Source of the DNA: Phaeoceros laevis
Taxonomy: Eukaryota; Anthocerotophyta; Anthocerotopsida; Notothyladales
NCBI GenBank assembly: GCA_049999765.1
Contig: JBNGIQ010006688.1
Coordinates: forward strand, 1 to 22,177
DNA length: 22,177 nucleotides
Reading direction: 5' to 3'
The translations under genes were made by a program, and so were the position numbers. Of this stretch, positions 17,935 through 22,177 are shown one piece after another; the stretch's first letter is position 1; every line of letters starts with the position of its first letter. The notes under the pieces are model-generated. The model was not told the DNA's origin. It was given only the letters and a program-made list of their open reading frames with translations, and did not search any database.

Positions 17935-20410
17935 GGTGGGGAGCTTTGAGGAGGTTGTACAGGTTGGAATCTGCAGCGAAGTGTTTGTGGAAGCACAGCT
18001 CTCTGATGCTGTTCAAGCGTTGGGCCTCCTTGTGAAGACACAGTCTTATATTGAAAATTCTATCTTTTATGGTGTCCTTAGAAGGTGCATTTTGCAGAAG
18101 GATTTGGTGCTTGGCATCCGTGTACATGAACTTGCTGTCAGCAGTGGGTACGAGTCAAACGCATTCCTGGCCAACCACATCATTTGTATGTATGCCTCTC
18201 ATGGGAGGTTGGAAGAAGCAATGTCTGCATTTTGGAAGGTGCCTGCACCAAGCCGGTATATGTGGGCTTCTATTATCCTGGCGCATGCTCGGCATGGCAA
18301 GGCCAAGCAGGCTATTAAACTCTATTTACAGATGCGCAAGTCAAGGGTGAAGCCTGATAACCACATATTTGTTGCCGTTCTTAAGGCATGTGCCTCTGCA
18401 GTGGATCTGCTGTCTGGCAGGGAGGTTCATGCTGATATTTTGGGCCTTGCAGCTAACCCTAGTTTGTTCGTTGGGAACTGCCTTGTGGACATGTATTCCA
18501 AGTGTGGGAGCCTGGATGATGCTCGCAGACTGTTTGACAATCTGCCAGCACGTGATGTGGTGACCTGGAATGCCATGATTGCAGGATATGCCCACCATGG
18601 CCTGGGACAAGATGCCCTTGCTCTTTATGACAGGATGCAGCAGGAGGGTATAACTATAGCTGATTCCATTACGTTTGTAAGCCTACTGCAGGCATGTGCC
18701 AGTGCTGAAGCTGTGCATCAAGGGAAGCAACTCCATGCAGAGATTCAGAAACTAGGGCTAGAAGCGGATATGGCTATTGGCAATTGCCTGATAAACATGT
18801 ATGCAAAATGTGGATGCACAGACGACGCACGCAAAGTGTTTGACGGTTTGTCAACTAAAGATGTGGTGACATGGAACACCATGATCGGTGGATATGCTCA
18901 GCATGGTCAAGGTCTTGAAGCCCTGTCTCTTTATGGAATTATGCAACTGGAGGGTATTACTTCAGCCAACGCTGTTACGTATGTATGCCTCCTGCAGGCT
19001 TGTGGTAGTGTGGCAGCGCTGGAAAAGGGTAAGGAAATCCATTCTCAGATCTCCCAAGCAGGACTTGAGACAAGTAACGCATTCGTGGGAAATGCCCTAA
19101 TTAACATGTACGCAAAGTGCAGGAGCTTGGAGGATGCACGCCGTGTGTTCGATAATTCGCCAGACAGGGATGTGGTGACATGGACAACTATGATCACCGG
19201 ATATGCTCAGTGCGGGCTAGGCCATGAGGCTCTCGCTCTACATGCAAGTATGGAGCAGGAAGGAGTAAGTCTTGATGATGCAGTTGCATTCATGTGCCTG
19301 CTCCAAGCATGTACCAATGTAGGAGCTCTTCGTCGGGGCAGAGAGCTCCATAAGCAGATTCTGGAAAAGAAACTGGAGACAGACCTGGTTATTGGCACCT
19401 GCCTGGTGGACATGTATTCGAAGTGTGGCGATGTAGAGGAAGCACGTTACGTGTTTGACAATCTGCAAGTTAGAGATGTGGTTACTTGGAACGCTATGAT
19501 TGCAGGGTACGTTCAACATGGGTACAGTCACGAAGCCCTTAGTCTGTATGAAACTATGCAACTGGAAGACATCATTCAAGCCGACGCTGTTACCTTCGGA
19601 TGCTTACTCCAGGCTTGCGGGAGAGTGACAGGACTGGAGAAGGGAAAGGAAATTCATGCCCATATTTGCAAAGTTGGACTTGAGGCTGCGGATTCAGCTC
19701 TAGGGAATGCCCTTATTGACATGTACGGTAACTGTGGGAGCATGGTTGATGCCCAACTACTGTTTGATGCATTCACCAGAAGAGACACCGTGACATGGAG
19801 TGCACTTATTGCAGGATATGCTCGCCAGGGAGAGAGTGACGTTGTGTTTGCATTGCTTCAGAGAATGAAGCAGGATGGCATACAGCCTAACAGCGTCACG
19901 TTTCTTAGTGTTCTCACTGTGTGCAGTCACGTTGGTCTTCTGGACCAGGGCCAACAGTACTTCCAGGCCATGAGTAGGGATTTCAAAAGAAGCCCGACCA
20001 TTGAGCATTATAACTGTATGATTGATATGTTTGGGCGTGCAGGCCAGCTAGATAGGGCTATGGAGATACTGACGACCATGCCTTTTCAACCCACAATTGA
20101 GGTGTGGAGATGTGTGTTGAGTGCTTGCCGAAAGTGGAACAATGTGCAGCTTGGAAGACAAGCATTTGAGTGTGCAGTGGGCTTGGATAAAAATGATGCA
20201 GCAGCATACGTCTTGATGGCAAACATCTATGAAAATGCAGGCATGCAAGAGCAGGCAAAGGCTGTCCAGGCAAAGAGAGTCAAAGCACAGGCATGGAAAA
20301 TGCCAGGGCAGAGCTGGTCTGATGAAATTGGCGGAATGGTGCACACATTTGTAGTGGGCGACGGCAAACAAACTGACAAGGAACACTTGTCTGACTATGC
20401 TAGAGCTTAA
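17935..20410 (+). CDS. PLS-class PPR protein, E subgroup (PPR-2), 5' end unresolved
   Basis: An open frame of about 825 residues, closely related to PPR-1 from RRCILQKDLVLG onward. It has six P motifs (xWASI, then five of the TWNAM/TWTTM/TWSAL kind) against five in PPR-1, so it holds one extra complete P-L-S triplet of about 105 residues. The E1/E2 motifs (WRCVLSACRKW to VVGDGKQ) end at a stop at 20408-20410, with no DYW domain. The expected role is organellar RNA binding, probably editing-site recognition with a deaminase in trans. The frame has no ATG before about 18187, inside the first motif; it opens only with TTG at 17915. A likely splice acceptor, CATTACCCTTGCAG, ends at 17934 and is similar in position and phase to CGCAG in PPR-1. 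So either an upstream exon supplies the start, or the 5' end is damaged. I give the acceptor as the left border. Confidence 0.85.
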
Positions 20411-22177
20411 GTGGGCAGGGCGTGACTTCAGCCATGGGTGTTGAGGAACACGTATGACGATGACTTGTTGACTGCATCGTACAAGTCAGGTTTTCAGGGA
20501 GGAGCTTTCAGTCTACTCTTATGGTGTAATACCTGATGGGCTCCATCAAGCATAGAAGCTGACCAGCATTACCTTCCCGACGGATGCGGACTTTCTCCAA
20601 TGTCCTTTTTGGAAGGATGTGAGTGGTGGAAAGCTGTCCACTGATTGCAGGCAAAGCTGTCTGTGCACTAATTATCTCGACACACAGCCCTACTTTCTGG
20701 GGCCCAAGTGTATCGCGCTTTGTCAGCCTAGAGGAAATGCTCTCGTCAGCGACTGATCCATATCTGCATATTTCGTAACTGGACAATCTATGTCTTCAGA
20801 ATTCACCAAGTTGACCTTGTCCCCGAGGTTGGAGATGGATGTTGCAGCTATCAACATTTTAGTTCCTCACGTGTGTTGCTTTGTCCTCATGATATTACCT
20901 TTTCTAGTGAAGTACATGGACATGCCTGAATACGCACAGCCGTGAAGGCTTTGTTGTGAATAGGTCATAGCAGCGGTATTACGCTACTCTAAATTGTAAA
21001 TGTTGGATATGTAAACCTGTGCCATACAGGTCACATTTCGCTACATGGAAGTTGCGGTCTGATCCTATTTATCATGTTTACACTCGTGCATAGGGATGTT
21101 TAATTTACCCGGTAATATACGAACCAGGCTGGAGTCCTGACTCCTGACATGGTTTTGCAAGCACATCAGACTCGTACGGCTGCTTGACTATTGTTGCTTT
21201 TGACACCACTCATTGGACATAGACTGAGTTTCCCTGTTTAGCACCGTCTTTTGGTCGTCACTGGCACATACAATTCATGGAATCCCGACTTTCTTCGGCT
21301 GGTTGGAAAGTTCGTGGCCTGTGACAGTTGGCGTCCAAAACCGCTGATGTTGCATCCCGTTGGTGGTGCGCAGTTGTGGCTGGAGCAATTGCAGGGTTTT
21401 TCAGCAGTAGCAGTCCAGCGGGCATGCCCACCAGCTGTTTGGCATCCGAAAGTGTTGATGCTGCATCGCGTTAGTGGTGCCCGACTTTGCATGTGGAGCA
21501 AGGATTGTAGCCTCCGTTGCGGCTGGCGTTCTTGATTTTCCCACTGCCCGGCCCCTAGCTCTAAACAGATCCAGCATCATCATCCAGGAGACCTTTTCGT
21601 ACCTCGAATTCTCATGTTCGAGTTTCCTACCTGGTGTGACCAACTCCGGCCTCGGGAAACCTTCCCGCTAGCTACCAGAAGCCAGTTAGCGGTTAGTTTG
21701 GAGTTTGACAGTGCACCATGGTAGACCTACAAAGCTGCATCAACGGCACTCTCTAGATCTCCTCCCTCTTGCACGCGTTTTCGTTTGAAACAATCAACTA
21801 CGCACCGATATCCACAAGCCTTGCCTTACGCGAGGCGGAGAACCAGTCTCCCCGATCGTGGAAAGGGTCAAGACCTACCCCGAGCTTCGCCGGCACTCCT
21901 GCCCGTCTCAGAATTCGATGGTTTGGGCGTGAGCTCCTCCCAGTGAAAAGCGACTGGCTACGGACACAGGTGAATGTGTCTCTCTAACGGTGACGCATTC
22001 ACTTGTTGCCGGGTGGTTTTTACCCCAAGCTCGAAAGTCTGTTTGACAGGGCTTGGAAGCAGGTACTGTGGTGGCCAACAGGTCGCCCCGGATTCTGAAC
22101 GGCTGGATGCATCTCTCCTGCTAGGCTTCTTCCAGGCACTGTCCTTGTTTTCAGACGACCCTTCCGCTTAGATTGAT
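20411..22177. other. Gene-poor right flank
   Basis: After the PPR-2 stop there is probable 3' untranslated sequence, then about 1.7 kb with no recognised gene. The minus-strand frame 20508-20786 (92 residues) resembles nothing I know. Two coding-like relics occur: a 111-bp duplication starting at 21329 and a LLPGGFYPKLE segment at 22003. The window may cut into a gene at its right edge, but I cannot show this. Confidence 0.45.
21329..21500 (+). repeat. Diverged direct duplication, period 111 bp
   Basis: The segment from 21329 (TGGCGTCCAAAACCGCTGAT) recurs at 21440 (TGGCATCCGAAAGTGTTGAT), offset 111 bases, which is 37 codons. In the plus frame both read W-(R/H)-P-K-x-LMLH-x-V-x-GA-x-L, and about half of the differences are silent. 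This points to an old coding repeat. The host frame is only about 94 codons. Confidence 0.7.

Noticed and set aside
20508-20786. Minus-strand 92-codon open frame after PPR-2
   Set aside because: No recognisable motif, no paralogue in the window, and no splice structure.

Overview
This window is nuclear DNA from a land plant, most likely a seedless one (fern or lycophyte, less likely moss). Three things point there: intron-containing genes with GT-AG boundaries, a plant-type NUP1/NUP136 nucleoporin, and two long PLS-class pentatricopeptide repeat (PPR) genes of the intron-poor kind that has expanded in ferns and lycophytes. I see no bacterial, viral or CRISPR features. The species cannot be named from sequence alone.

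Layout, left to right. 1-1900 holds a decayed, truncated minus-strand copy of the next gene. It is joined at 625/626 to a C-terminal piece of a BPI/LBP-type lipid-binding protein gene. 1985-4679 (minus) is the intact gene. It has a Cys/His-rich N-terminal motif and a C-terminal region that resembles a HicA-like domain; I know no characterised plant member. 5021-5830 (plus) is the frameshifted ruin of an F-box/kelch-type gene. 6336-12001 (plus) is NUP1/NUP136, which I could rebuild as 11 exons with consistent phases (about 1352 residues). 12002-13830 is gene-poor and carries two tandem-repeat patches.

The right half is a PPR locus. PPR-1 (13986-16166) and PPR-2 (about 17935-20410) are tandem paralogues on the plus strand that differ by one whole P-L-S triplet. 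A small single-exon NudC-domain gene of the NUDCD2 type (16696-17166) lies between them. Both PPR proteins end after the E motifs and have no DYW deaminase domain, so any role in organellar RNA editing would need a partner in trans. 20411-22177 has no convincing gene, but it holds a 111-bp duplication with coding-like divergence and a short remnant that matches one upstream of NUDCD2.

The genes do not form a functional cluster. The main themes are local duplication and decay: intact gene plus chimeric pseudogene on the left, and tandem PPR copies with a triplet gain or loss on the right. The least described item is the Cys/His plus HicA-like gene and its chimeric pseudogene.
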